Shown here piece by piece: positions 8,043 to 16,405 of a DNA stretch of 64,000 bases. The position numbers and the translations under genes were made by a program. Under the pieces are notes generated by a model that saw only the letters and a list, made by a program, of their open reading frames with translations, did no database searches and was not told the origin of the DNA. Origin of the DNA: Thiothrix fructosivorans (GTDB taxonomy: Bacteria; Pseudomonadota; Gammaproteobacteria; Thiotrichales; Thiotrichaceae); the NCBI RefSeq assembly GCF_017349355.1, contig NZ_JAFMPM010000006.1, positions 558,001-622,000 on the forward strand. Reading direction: 5' to 3'. Numbering within the stretch: the first letter of the stretch is position 1; every line of letters begins with the position of its first letter.

Positions 8043-9034
8043 GCCGCGCCTCCTTGTGGACCCATGATCATCGACATTACCGCCATGCGCACCGCAATGC
8101 CGTTGGTGACTTGTTCGAGAATGACCGATTGCAAGCCATCAGCCACCCGTGAATCAATTTCGACGCCGCGATTAATCGGACCGGGGTGCATCACAATCGC
8201 ATCGGGTTTGGCGAGTTGCAGGCGTTCTTCGGTCAAGCCATAGAGCTTGAAGAATTCGCGCTCGGAGGGCAGCAAAGCGGTTTGCATCCGTTCACGTTGC
8301 AGGCGCAGCATAATCACCACATCCACATCCTCAATGCCCTGTTCCATGTGGTGGAACACATTGACACCCATTTTTTCGATACCCGCAGGCACAAGCGTTT
8401 TCGGCGCAACCACGCGCACTTCGCCGGTTGCCAACGTGGTCAGGGCGTGGATTTGCGAACGTGCTACCCGCGAATGCAGCACATCGCCCACAATCGCCAC
8501 TTTCAAAGGCTGAAAACTGCCCTTTTTTTGGCGGATGGTGAACATATCCAACATCGCTTGGGTGGGGTGCGAATGCCGCCCATCGCCCGCGTTCAGCACG
8601 CTGATGTGCGGGGCGCAGTAGCGGGCAATGAAATGCGCTGCGCCCGCGTGCTCATGGCGCACCACGAACATATCGGCGTTCATCGCTTCCAGATTGCGCA
8701 CCGTATCCAACAAGGTTTCGCCTTTGGATGCGGATGAGGTGCGAATGTCGAGGTTGGTGACATCCGCACCCAGCCGTTGCGCGGCGATTTCAAACGTCAC
8801 GCGGGTACGGGTGGAGTTCTCGAAAAACAGGTTCATGACCGTTTTGCCGCGCAGCAGGGGGGCTTTTTTCTGCTGTTTATTCGGCAGCGTGACGAACTGT
8901 TCGGCACGGTCAAGGATCTCTTCCAACAATAGCGGCGGCAAACCTTCGATAGTCAGAAAGTGTTTCAACTTGCCGTCTTTGGTCAATTGCATACGCGACG
9001 GTAGCGGCCCTGGGGAAAGGTGAGCGTGGAGCAT
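8039..9034 (-). CDS. pyrB: Aspartate carbamoyltransferase catalytic subunit
   Basis: It joins carbamoyl phosphate to L-aspartate, the committed step of pyrimidine synthesis. The carbamoyl-phosphate loop [14 protein letters not shown] (residues about 68-81), the [11 protein letters not shown] loop, the H-P-T-Q segment [12 protein letters not shown] and [12 protein letters not shown] are all present. Its 331 residues fit the class that pairs with a PyrC-like subunit, and pyrC' follows with a 4-base overlap. No pyrI regulatory subunit is present. The first 127 codons plus upstream DNA recur at 14684-15133. An insertion of about 5.6 kb now separates this gene from the divergent ispH. Confidence 0.95.
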   Translation of the reverse strand: MLHAHLSPGPLPSRMQLTKDGKLKHFLTIEGLPPLLLEEILDRAEQFVTLPNKQQKKAPLLRGKTVMNLFFENSTRTRVTFEIAAQRLGADVTNLDIRTSSASKGETLLDTVRNLEAMNADMFVVRHEHAGAAHFIARYCAPHISVLNAGDGRHSHPTQAMLDMFTIRQKKGSFQPLKVAIVGDVLHSRVARSQIHALTTLATGEVRVVAPKTLVPAGIEKMGVNVFHHMEQGIEDVDVVIMLRLQRERMQTALLPSEREFFKLYGLTEERLQLAKPDAIVMHPGPINRGVEIDSRVADGLQSVILEQVTNGIAVRMAVMSMIMGPQGGAA

Positions 9035-9103
9035 GGATGCACTCGCTTTTTATTTGAACACTAAAGGTGCGGGTATCTTACAAGGTTGCGTGGGTAAAGC
9101 GAA
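8654..9103. repeat. 450-bp direct repeat, copy 1 (pyrB 5' end)
   Basis: These 450 bases reappear at 14684-15133 in the same orientation and with the same length. By eye about 15 positions differ (about 97% identity). The repeat holds the first 127 codons of pyrB and about 70 bases upstream. Both copies end in gggtaaagcgaa, after which the sequences diverge. It marks the left edge of the inserted region. Confidence 0.92.
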
Positions 9104-9191
9104 CCGTCACCTTTCATATTTTTCACACAGCCGTTATAAACGGCTTAACCCTCACCTGCCAGTTCCGCCTGTTATTTTTGCAAAATAAGGT

Positions 9192-10028
9192 TTATGGGTG
9201 ACATCCTGCTAGTTGGTTGTATTTTGCCACGAGGTTGGCACGGTTGGTGGCAGTAATGGGGTCTAGGGTGATGCCTGCCAGCTTATAGAGGGAGTCAATG
9301 CCGTTGATTTCGTCGGCGATGGTTTTGAGTTGGTGGCGGTGGTTGTTTTCGGTTTTTTGTTCGGTGGCTTGCGCTGGTGCTCTTAGCCCTGTGGTGTCGA
9401 GTGTGCCGTTGCGGGCTTTTTCGGTGAGGCGGTAGAGGTAGCCGTGCGGGGCTTTGACCGTGCCTTGTTGCATGGCTTGGTTGAGCAGGAGCAGGCAGTC
9501 GTTGGCAACTTTTGGGCTGAGGCTGTCGAGGATGATGGCAGCGCGGGCTTTCTCTGGTTTGCCAAAGGTTTCGGGGTATTGGAGTTCTTCTTCAATCTCA
9601 AAAATCGACGACAGGCTGGCTTCCGTCGTTGTAGGGGTAAGGTTGTTAGCGGTAAAGGTATTAGTGGTATGTGCCCGATTTTCGGAAGCTTCTTCCGTTT
9701 TTCGGAAATCCATTCCGATTTTCGGAAGGCTGGGTACAAAAAAAGCGTGCCCGTTGGCGTAGAGCAGGTCTTCGGGGATTCGGTATTCGGCGTTAAATAT
9801 GCAGTGTTCTGATACGTCTATGATGCCCTTTTCGACGAGGGTGTCTACGGCGGTTTTTAGGCGGTCGATGCGCACGCCTGCGAGTTTGCTGAGGCGTTTG
9901 TCGGTGAGTGCGTCGGCTTCTTTGCCGTAGCAGAGGGTTTGGTGAAACAGCGCGAGGAATGCTTTGAGTTGATTTTGGGTGAGGTCGGCGGCGAGTGCTG
10001 CGCCGATCCAGTCGCGGGCTAGGCTCAT
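9192..10028 (-). CDS. Phage-type replication protein (O-like, winged helix)
   Basis: The 278-residue protein starts MSLARDWIGAALAADLTQNQLKAFLALFHQTLCYGKEADALTDKRLSKLAGV. This is the winged-helix DNA-binding start of phage replication protein O-like and plasmid or satellite replication proteins. A Thr/Ser/Asn-rich linker follows (residues about 125-145), then a helical tail with no further recognisable domain. A tiny ORF overlaps its start by ATGA, and an Ash/Icd-like leader precedes that. It sits inside the segment bounded by the pyrB repeats and is probably the last surviving gene of a prophage or satellite. No integrase, helicase or structural gene is nearby. Confidence 0.6.
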   Translation of the reverse strand: MSLARDWIGAALAADLTQNQLKAFLALFHQTLCYGKEADALTDKRLSKLAGVRIDRLKTAVDTLVEKGIIDVSEHCIFNAEYRIPEDLLYANGHAFFVPSLPKIGMDFRKTEEASENRAHTTNTFTANNLTPTTTEASLSSIFEIEEELQYPETFGKPEKARAAIILDSLSPKVANDCLLLLNQAMQQGTVKAPHGYLYRLTEKARNGTLDTTGLRAPAQATEQKTENNHRHQLKTIADEINGIDSLYKLAGITLDPITATNRANLVAKYNQLAGCHP

Positions 10029-10096
10029 GCTGCACCTCCACGGATTGCTTCAAGGTCAATCCCGAAAGTGTTGGGGTTGATTTGCAGTCTGTGCAT
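10025..10096 (-). CDS. 23-residue leader ORF
   Basis: ATG at 10096 opens MHRLQINPNTFGIDLEAIRGGAA, and its stop overlaps the ATG of the replication gene by ATGA. GGACATC precedes it as a possible weak ribosome site. The final codons contain GGAGGT, which serves as the ribosome site of the replication gene, so the ORF may act in translational coupling. No similarity is recognised. Confidence 0.4.
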   Translation of the reverse strand: MHRLQINPNTFGIDLEAIRGGAA

Positions 10097-10109
10097 GATA
10101 GATGTCCTT

Positions 10110-10320
10110 GAGTAGAGATGTTTCTACCCGCGTCCCTGTTGCAATAGGGATAGCGGGAACTGTACGGGGTTGCAACAATCTGCCTCAAAGATACAGACCA
10201 GCCGTGAGGCTGCCCCGCACAGCCCCACATAGGACTATTTGCGCCCGTCAGTATAAAACATTCGGACACAAAAAAACCGCTTGGCGCGGCTTGTGCGCTT
10301 TGAGTTAGGCGGGGTTGCAA
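10110..10320 (-). other. Ash/Icd-like phage leader region
   Basis: Read on the minus strand from 10320, the frame gives SAQAAPSGFFVSECFILTG followed by MWGCAGQPHGWSVSLRQIVATP. This resembles the N-terminal part of the phage Ash and host-cell-division-inhibitor (Icd)-like proteins, where the A-GQP-GW-V stretch recurs widely. The usual C-terminal Icd part is not seen. In satellite phage P4 the comparable region works as an untranslated immunity RNA region in front of the replication operon. A possible terminator hairpin (ccgc, 5-base loop, gcgg, then T7) lies at about 10266-10288. Homology is judged from memory of the motif. The RNA role is inference. Confidence 0.4.
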
Positions 10321-10504
10321 TCCCGATCAGCCGCTTTCAGGCTGATGGTGCATATCCTATTACGCGATTATTTTGATTGCAAGAGGAAAATAAGAGGGCT
10401 TTTAATAATCATTAAAAACGACTCTTGTGATGGTGATCACTTTTTGGCTACACGAAGTTTGTTAAGATCAGGTTCATTGGGGACATTCTTAAGGAGTGAG
10501 GGCT

Positions 10505-10609
10505 ATGACAATTTCAGGCTATATGGAAGACTTTGCGAAACAGATGGACTGCGTGTGTTCACCCATTGAGCGCAGGCTGGCTATCTTGATATTTCTGAAC
10601 GCTGCCTGA
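10505..10609 (+). CDS. 34-residue small protein
   Basis: A strong ribosome site AAGGAG lies at a good distance before ATG at 10505. The product begins MTISGYMEDFAKQMDCVCSP and ends in a hydrophobic stretch (RLAILIFLNAA). Upstream is the palindrome gtgatcac at about 10434-10441, in an AT-rich, promoter-like spacer. I do not recognise the family. The ribosome site is the main evidence that it is expressed. Confidence 0.4.
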   Translation: MTISGYMEDFAKQMDCVCSPIERRLAILIFLNAA

Positions 10610-10776
10610 TAAACTGTTGGCTTTTTAAATAATCGATAAACTTCGTCAAATGGAGAATTCGATTATTAAATATAATTAGCTCATCTTGCTCAGCAGGGAT
10701 TAATAATGCACAATAAAAATAACAAGACTACAACAGAACATGATTTTTTTACAAACATTCGATAAAGGTTTCCAAA

Positions 10777-11196
10777 ATGAAAAAGGTTATATATCCTCTA
10801 TTTTTTACTTTTGCACTCTCAGGCTGCGCCTCAATAACCGGTGATTCATTACAACCTGTTGCAGTGACTGCTGAAACACTTCAAGGTGTTAGCATTCCAC
10901 AAGTCAATTGCAATTTGAAAAATGAAAAAGGTGAATGGAGTGTAGTGACACCAAATAGTGTAAGTGTCCACAAAGCATCCGGTGACTTATTAGTTAAGTG
11001 TAAGAAGGATGGGTTGCCCGATGGAGAATTAAGAGCAATTTCGCGGGCAGGGGCAGGTATGTACGGCAATATACTTATTGGTGGCGGCGTAGGTGCATTA
11101 ATTGATCATAATAAAGGGACTGCTTATAACTATCCAAATAACTTACCTGTTGTCATGGGCAAGACAGTAATAGTTGATAGGCGAGATACAAAATAA
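10777..11196 (+). CDS. Small outer-membrane lipoprotein
   Basis: This 139-residue protein has a lipoprotein signal MKKVIYPLFFTFALSGCAS, with lipobox L-S-G-C and lipidated Cys at residue 17. The mature part has a PEGA-like stretch (NCNLKNEKGEWSVVTP...SGDLLVKCKKDG) and a Gly-rich hydrophobic patch GAGMYGNILIGGGVGALIDH that resembles a glycine-zipper. The segment is lower in GC than core genes and stands alone between an inserted phage gene and an IS. An attC-like palindrome follows, so it may be a captured cassette. AAGG lies upstream of the start. Confidence 0.75.
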   Translation: MKKVIYPLFFTFALSGCASITGDSLQPVAVTAETLQGVSIPQVNCNLKNEKGEWSVVTPNSVSVHKASGDLLVKCKKDGLPDGELRAISRAGAGMYGNILIGGGVGALIDHNKGTAYNYPNNLPVVMGKTVIVDRRDTK

Positions 11197-11207
11197 ACTA
11201 ATACGCC

Positions 11208-11248
11208 AATCAATAGGGATTCTTGGACAACCCTTATCCCTATTGATT
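11208..11248 (+). terminator. Stem-loop after the lipoprotein gene
   Basis: The arms aatcaatagggat (11208-11220) and atccctattgatt (11236-11248) pair perfectly over 13 bases around a 15-base loop. It starts 12 bases after the lipoprotein stop codon. A long T-run is missing, so it may be a weak terminator or an mRNA-stabilising hairpin. Confidence 0.5.
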
Positions 11249-11267
11249 TATAATACAACAGAGTGTG

Positions 11268-11360
11268 AGCCAACAAGACATTCGACGACGGACGCGGTGA
11301 CAGCACATGACTCCGATCAATCAGTTTACCGCCGCGCCCGTCAATTCAGACGTTGAGGCT
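11268..11360. other. attC-like imperfect palindrome
   Basis: The outer arms agccaac (11268-11274) and gttgaggct (11352-11360) pair except for one extra A. The inner arms (gacgacggacgcgg at 11284-11297, and ccgccgcgcccgtc at 11329-11342) pair imperfectly. Two-part arms with an unpaired base and a variable centre are how integron attC sites are built, and the 93-base span is in the usual range. Its right arm overlaps the left end of the IS1182-type element. No integrase gene is present. Fit to the R-box consensus is imperfect. Confidence 0.3.
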
Positions 11361-12434
11361 GTAGAAAAATCCTCTTTTTCGCCATTTTGTGGGATAATCA
11401 GGCATCGCAAGCACCCGAACGAGTAGGCAGGCATGGCACGCTACAAACCGATCCATCAAGGCTTAAAACTGTTGGCACTGGACTTTGACCGGCAAATCCT
11501 GCCCGGTACGTTTGAATACGCGCTGCGCCATTTGGTGGATAACGAACTCGACCTTGAAGGCTTCCATCAACGTTATAAGAATGATGTGCAGGGCGCAGCC
11601 GCCTTTAACCCAGCCGCATTACTGAAAATCATCCTATTGGCCTACAGCCGTGGCATTATCAGCAGCCGTAAAATCGAAGCAGCGTGCCGCGAGAATATGC
11701 TGTTCATTGCGGTTTCCGGTGACAGCCAGCCGCATTTCACCACGCTGGCGGCCTTCATTGCCAATGCCGGGGAGCTGATTGCCAAACTGTTTGCCCAAGT
11801 GCTGCTGATTTGTGACCGCCAAGGGTTAATCGGCAAAGAGCTGTTTGCCATCGACGGGGTGAAGTTGCCATCCAATGCCAGCAAAGAAAAGTCCGGCACC
11901 CGCGCTGACTTCCTGCGCCAAGCAGAACGCATGGAAAAAGCCGCCGCCAAGATCATCGGCAAACACCAACAAGCCGATGCCAGCAACGTGGATGAAGTCG
12001 CAGCCAAACGCGAAGCCAAACAATTGGAACGCCTGCAACGCGAAGCCAAACAGTTACGTGATTGGTTGGCAGACAACCCCAAAGATCGCCAAGGCTCCAA
12101 AGGCAGTATCCGCCTGTCCAACCGCACCGATAACGAATCTGCCAAAATGGCAACCAGCAAAGGCGTGGTGCAGGGCTATACCGGCGTGGCAGCCGTGGAT
12201 TGCCATTACCAAATCATTGTCGAAGCCCAAGCCCACGGCACGGGGTCGGAACAAGAACTGCTGATGCCGGTGGTCAATGCCACTGCCCCCATGCGCACCC
12301 CCGAAACGGTAATCGCTGCCGACAACGGCTACCACAGTGAAGCCAATCTCAAAGCCTTGGCGGAGGCTGGGATTGATGCCTACATCCCCGACAAGGATTA
12401 CCGGCAACGCGATGAACGCTATGCCGATCAGAGC

Positions 12435-13840
12435 CATCTCCTTATACACAAATCAATCCATTCCCAACTCACTAGCCATCTGAATACCATAAATACAGTC
12501 CAGCACTCGTGAATAGCCCAACCAGATACTTTTAGCCCCCGGTTCGCCATCGGATTTTCTGCCCAAAAAGCCACCCAGTTCTGCCAGATTGCGGATCACT
12601 TGATTGAGGGTAGGTATGCCATCGGGTAGTGCTTTTTTGCCGAGCCGGAAGGATACTTTCCATTCCAGCGGGTCAAACACCAGATCAGCCGGAAGTTCTG
12701 GGCAGGTACGCCCCAACCGCATCAGAAACATAATCCGCCAAGCCACCATGATGTAGAGCGCGAGGGCTTTTTCGATGCGCTCTTTGGTCTCCAGTTGCAG
12801 TTTTTCGACGCGACAGCCAACTTTCAGGACATCAAAAAACATTTCGATTTCCCAACGCGCTCGATACCAGTCGATAAGTTCACAGGCAGCATCGGCTGTT
12901 TCCACACAACGGTTGGTGACTAAACGCCAAATGAGGGGCGATTTTCCGGCGGGTGGGTTAATTTCTTTGGCTTGAACCAAGGTCAATAGCATCGGATGCT
13001 GACTCTTGGGACGCAAGGTATAACGTAACACCTTGATTTCTTGTACCACTTTGCGGGGCTTTTCACCCTGCTTGCGCGGTTTGGTAAAGGTGATACGGGT
13101 CAACGCCTGTTGTTGCTCAATGGCATCCCACAGTTTGAGGTCATCTCCTAATGCACGGTTATGTTGCGCCCGTATCAGCAGGTCAGCCGGGTAATTCAAG
13201 GCTTGCGCCCGTTGGAGCAAGTCGTAAAAGTCGCTTTCACGGTCGCCAGCATAGATGAAGCGGTGTTCAGGGCAGCGTGCCGCCAGTTCGGCTACCCGTT
13301 CATACCCTTCAATCCAACGACGGCTTTCTTTGATGCTGGGGTTGGCTTGGTCGGCCGCTTTGCTCAATCCCCGTGACCACATCCACGTATCGGTGATGCC
13401 CAACGGCAAACGTTCTGGGGTAATACACAAGGTCGGATGCAGGTACATCCCGCGTTGCTTATCGTAGGATAACCGCCCCAAGCCCTCGGTTTCCTGTCCA
13501 TTGAAGTCCAGTTCGGTCGTATCTTGAATACACAGGATAATCCGCGAGTCTTGTTGACGAATTCGGCACTCTGTCGCTTCAAAGTGGGATGCCATCAAAG
13601 CATCATGGCTCACCGCTTCATTCCAGAAGAAACGGTACGTCGCCAAGGTGCTTGACCAACTCTGGCAAGCCTTGGGGATACTGGATTGGGGCACTTTTAG
13701 CATGGCGTTGAGAATATGGGCTGCGCGTGTTTCGAGGCGCTTGTCTCCCAAATCAAGATCGGTGAGTTCGCTAGATGACCAGTTCATGGGTGTAAATTGC
13801 TTATCTTACATCAGCTTGGGAACTTGTGTATAAGGAGATG
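12435..13840. mobile_element. IS4-family, IS50-like insertion sequence (1406 bp)
   Basis: The perfect 17-base inverted ends are catctccttatacacaa (12435-12451) and its complement (13824-13840). They contain CTTATACACAA, also seen in the outer end of IS50/Tn5. The 9-base target duplication gatcagagc is at 12426-12434 and 13841-13849; nine bases is typical of this group. The single transposase gene fills the element. All parts look intact, so the insertion is probably recent and the element may be active. Confidence 0.95.
12453..13787 (-). CDS. IS4-family (Tn5-like) transposase
   Basis: The 444-residue protein has the Tn5 transposase layout. The N-terminal DNA-binding part is LGDKRLETRAAHILNAML...YRFFWNE. 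The catalytic DDE triad sits in CIQDTTELDF, YAGDRESDFYDLL and the YRARWEIEMFFDVLK (Y-R-W-E) signature. The C-terminal dimerisation part follows. Length is near that of Tn5 transposase (476). No frameshift is seen. The start is 53 bases inside the right end of the element. Confidence 0.93.
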   Translation of the reverse strand: MNWSSSELTDLDLGDKRLETRAAHILNAMLKVPQSSIPKACQSWSSTLATYRFFWNEAVSHDALMASHFEATECRIRQQDSRIILCIQDTTELDFNGQETEGLGRLSYDKQRGMYLHPTLCITPERLPLGITDTWMWSRGLSKAADQANPSIKESRRWIEGYERVAELAARCPEHRFIYAGDRESDFYDLLQRAQALNYPADLLIRAQHNRALGDDLKLWDAIEQQQALTRITFTKPRKQGEKPRKVVQEIKVLRYTLRPKSQHPMLLTLVQAKEINPPAGKSPLIWRLVTNRCVETADAACELIDWYRARWEIEMFFDVLKVGCRVEKLQLETKERIEKALALYIMVAWRIMFLMRLGRTCPELPADLVFDPLEWKVSFRLGKKALPDGIPTLNQVIRNLAELGGFLGRKSDGEPGAKSIWLGYSRVLDCIYGIQMASELGMD

Positions 13841-14589
13841 GATCAGAGCGTGCATCAGCAAAAACCTGACCCCTTGTGGAACAAAAGCCCCACGCCCAGC
13901 AAAGCCAAAACCTATAAACCCGCCGACTTCCAATTAGCCGCTGACCTCAGTCATTGTCTTTGCCCGGCGGGAAAACGCCTTTACCGTACCGGCAAGAATT
14001 GCACCCTGAATGGCTATGCTTCGGTACGTTTCCAAGGCGCGTTGCGTGACTGTGAACCCTGTACCCAGCGTCCCCAATGTCTGAAAGACCCGGCAAAAAC
14101 CCGCGCACGGCAAGTCACTTTCCTGCAAGGCAAGCGCGATGACACGCCCAGCTACACCGATTTGATGAAGCCAAAAATCGATTCAGACCTCGGCAAGCGC
14201 ATGATCACTCAACGCTTCGCCACCGTCGAACCCGTGTTTGGAAACTTGCGCGGCAACAAACGCCTGCACCGCTTCACCTTGCGCAGCAAAGCCAAAGTGG
14301 ACGGGCAATGGAAACTGTTTTGCCTGATGCACAACCTCGAAAAGCTGGCACATCATGGGTATGCCGCATGAAGGGGGAAATGATGCAGCCAAACACGCAA
14401 AAATGCACCGTATTGCCCGTCTCAGACGGCATTCAGGGCGTTACGGGGAAACGGGAAATTGGCAGCGATGAAAAAACCTGTCAGCCGTGTGGGGTGTTCA
14501 AAAAAATGACTGCCCGATCTGGATAGGATGATCAGATTCGGGTTTTTCTACACCCTCGTTATCTGCACATAGATTCCTCACACACTCAA

Positions 14590-14669
14590 TCAAAGGGGTC
14601 AGACTCGATTGATTATCCTCTGGTTATCATTGCCGTTTTGATTAAATCAATCGAGTCTGACTTCTTTGA
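14590..14669. repeat. Long inverted repeat (REP/MITE-like)
   Basis: The 25-base arms tcaaaggggtcagactcgat... (14590-14614) and its near-complement (14645-14669) match at 23 of 25 positions around a 30-base loop. The GGGGTCAGACTC-type word is reminiscent of REP-like hairpins mobilised by Y1 (RAYT) transposases. It lies between the IS1182 right end and the second pyrB copy, where the segment's right junction falls. No transposase gene for it is present. Confidence 0.5.
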
Positions 14670-14674
14670 AAATT

Positions 14675-15064
14675 TCAACATTGATGGCGCACCACGAACA
14701 TATCGGCGTTCATCGCTTCTAAATTGCGCACCGTATCCAGCAAGGTTTCACCCTTGGATGCCGACGAGGTGCGAATATCGAGGTTGGTGACATCCGCACC
14801 CAGCCGTTGCGCGGCGATTTCAAACGTCACACGGGTACGGGTGGAGTTCTCGAAAAACAGGTTCATGACGGTTTTGCCGCGCAGCAGGGGGGCTTTTTTC
14901 TGCTGTTTATTCGGCAACGTGACGAATTGTTCGGCGCGGTCAAGGATCTCTTCCAACAATAGCGGCGGCAAACCTTCGATAGTCAGAAAGTGTTTCAACT
15001 TGCCGTCTTTGGTCAATTGCATACGCGACGGTAGCGGCCCTGGGGAAAGGTGAGCGTGGAGCAT
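14675..15064 (-). pseudogene. Truncated duplicate of pyrB (first 127 codons)
   Basis: The frame starts with the same [16 protein letters not shown] as pyrB and is identical in protein for 127 residues, including the carbamoyl-phosphate loop STRTR. It then breaks off at FVVRH. The roughly 13 coding base differences from pyrB are all silent. The product would lack the aspartate domain and should be inactive. It keeps the upstream region next to ispH, so the pyrB promoter may exist twice. Confidence 0.92.
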
Positions 15065-15133
15065 GGATGCACTCGCTTTTATTTTGAACACTAAAGGTGC
15101 GGGTATCTTACAAGGTTGCGTGGGTAAAGCGAA
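14684..15133. repeat. 450-bp direct repeat, copy 2
   Basis: This is the partner of 8654-9103. Its right end continues directly into the ispH upstream region (tagcgtagcttag), while the first copy continues into phage-like DNA. This suggests that ispH and pyrB were divergent neighbours before the insertion. Confidence 0.92.
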
Positions 15134-15182
15134 TAGCGTAGCTTAGTTTTCCTGTAACAAACGACCGATGGGAACTCCCTCC

Positions 15183-16121
15183 ATGCAAGCCATTCTCGCC
15201 AACCCACGCGGCTTTTGTGCCGGTGTTGACCGCGCTATCGAAATCGTTGACCGTGCCTTGGAAATCCTCGGCGCACCCATCTACGTGCGTCACGAAGTCG
15301 TGCATAACCGCTTTGTGGTGAACAACTTGCGTGACAAAGGCGCGATTTTCGTGCAAGAACTCGATGAAGTGCCGGACGATGCCACCGTCATTTTCAGCGC
15401 CCACGGGGTTTCCCTCGCGGTACAGCAAGAAGCCAAACGCCGTGGTTTGAAAGTGTTTGATGCTACCTGCCCACTGGTGACGAAAGTGCATATCGAAGTC
15501 ATGCGTTACAGCCGCGAAGGGCGCGAAACCATCCTTATCGGTCACAAAAACCACCCCGAAGTCGAAGGCACGATGGGGCAATATGACACTGCGTTCGGCG
15601 GTGCAGTTTACCGCGTTGATTCCCCGCAGGAAGTGGCGGAACTGGTGGTGAATAACCCCGAAAAGCTGGCATTCGTCACCCAAACCACGCTATCCGTGGA
15701 CGATGCTTCCATCGTGATTGACGCTTTGCGTGCCAAATTCCCCGCGATTATTGGCCCGAAAAAAGACGACATTTGCTACGCCACCCAAAACCGGCAGGAT
15801 GCGCTGAAAAAACTCGCGGATGAAAGCGATATGATTCTAGTGGTCGGCTCGCCCAACAGTTCCAACTCCAACCGCTTGCGTGAAATTGCCGAAAAGCGCG
15901 GCACTCCCGCTTACTTGATTGATGGCGCGGAAGACATCCGTGCCGAATGGCTGGAAGGTAAACGCAACGTTGGTGTAACCGCTGGCGCATCCGCCCCCGA
16001 AGTGCTGGTGGAAGGCGTGATTGCCCACCTGCAAGCGCACGGGGCGAAGGTGCGCGTGCAGGATTCAGGCATCACCGAAAACGTGTCGTTTGTGCTGCCG
16101 AAGGCATTGCGGCGAGATTGA
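15183..16121 (+). CDS. ispH: 4-hydroxy-3-methylbut-2-enyl diphosphate reductase
   Basis: This is the last enzyme of the MEP isoprenoid pathway, which makes IPP and DMAPP through a [4Fe-4S] cluster. The three cluster cysteines are in GFCAG (residue 12), DATCP (about 96) and DDICYAT (about 197). HEVVHN, TQTTLS and the SSNSNRL substrate segment are also present. I start it at the second ATG (15183), because [14 protein letters not shown] aligns with known IspH starts; the ATG at 15168 would add five residues. The 312-residue length fits the family. It is divergent from the truncated pyrB copy. Confidence 0.95.
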   Translation: MQAILANPRGFCAGVDRAIEIVDRALEILGAPIYVRHEVVHNRFVVNNLRDKGAIFVQELDEVPDDATVIFSAHGVSLAVQQEAKRRGLKVFDATCPLVTKVHIEVMRYSREGRETILIGHKNHPEVEGTMGQYDTAFGGAVYRVDSPQEVAELVVNNPEKLAFVTQTTLSVDDASIVIDALRAKFPAIIGPKKDDICYATQNRQDALKKLADESDMILVVGSPNSSNSNRLREIAEKRGTPAYLIDGAEDIRAEWLEGKRNVGVTAGASAPEVLVEGVIAHLQAHGAKVRVQDSGITENVSFVLPKALRRD

Positions 16122-16361
16122 GCATAACCTGACTATTTTAAAGCGTACTTAAAAATAGACACGACCATTTTAAAGTAAACTCTATTATAGTCGAATGCGT
16201 TACATCAAATCCCGTTCCTTTAAACTTATACAAACTTAACCAAGGTCAAGTTTGCGGTTAAATTCCTGCTTCATTGGGGCTGGTTTCACCTTCGGTTTGC
16301 ACCGAGAGCCAGCACCTTCCGTCGGGTAAGAACAGTACATTACTGCACCATCCTCCCCTAA

Positions 16362-16395
16362 GAACCGTACTTGTGATTTTCACCACATACGGCTC
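16362..16395 (-). ncRNA. Group II intron domain V
   Basis: The 34-base hairpin reads gagccgtatgtggtgaaaat and continues cacaagtacggttc on the minus strand. The arms GAGCCGTATGTGGTG and CACAAGTACGGTTC enclose a GAAA-type loop. This is the catalytic core of group II introns. It lies just after the maturase stop and before a domain VI-like stem that ends in CTTACCCGAC. Confidence 0.88.
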
Positions 16396-16405
16396 AAGCC
16401 TCTCT

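Larger units (their letters stand above)
11433..14371 (+). pseudogene. IS1182-family transposase, split by an IS50-type element
   Basis: The first part (11433-12434, 334 codons) begins MARYKPIHQGLKLL and contains the IS1182 N-terminal DUF772-like region and most of the DDE domain (AVDCHYQIIVEAQAHG, VIAADNGYHSEANL). The second part resumes at 13850, after the duplicated target gatcagagc, and runs to 14371 with the C-terminal zinc-like cysteines (CLCPAGK, CEPCTQRPQC) and the Glu region (TVEPVFGNLRG). Removing the inner IS and one target copy restores a single 507-residue frame. The transposase is inactive as it stands, but only because of this recent interruption. Confidence 0.9.
11355..14557. 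mobile_element. IS1182-type insertion sequence, itself interrupted
   Basis: The inverted ends gaggctgtagaaaaa (11355-11369) and tttttctacaccctc (14543-14557) match at 14 of 15 positions. Between them is one transposase gene, split by a second IS. Without the inner IS and its 9-base duplication the element would be about 1.79 kb, normal for IS1182. No clear target duplication is seen; only GTT is shared by both flanks. Confidence 0.8.

Noticed and set aside
10315-10569. 84-residue plus-strand ORF
   Set aside because: It has no ribosome site, and its end overlaps the better supported 34-residue gene in another frame.
15168-15182. First ATG for ispH
   Set aside because: IspH proteins start at [12 protein letters not shown], which is the ATG at 15183.
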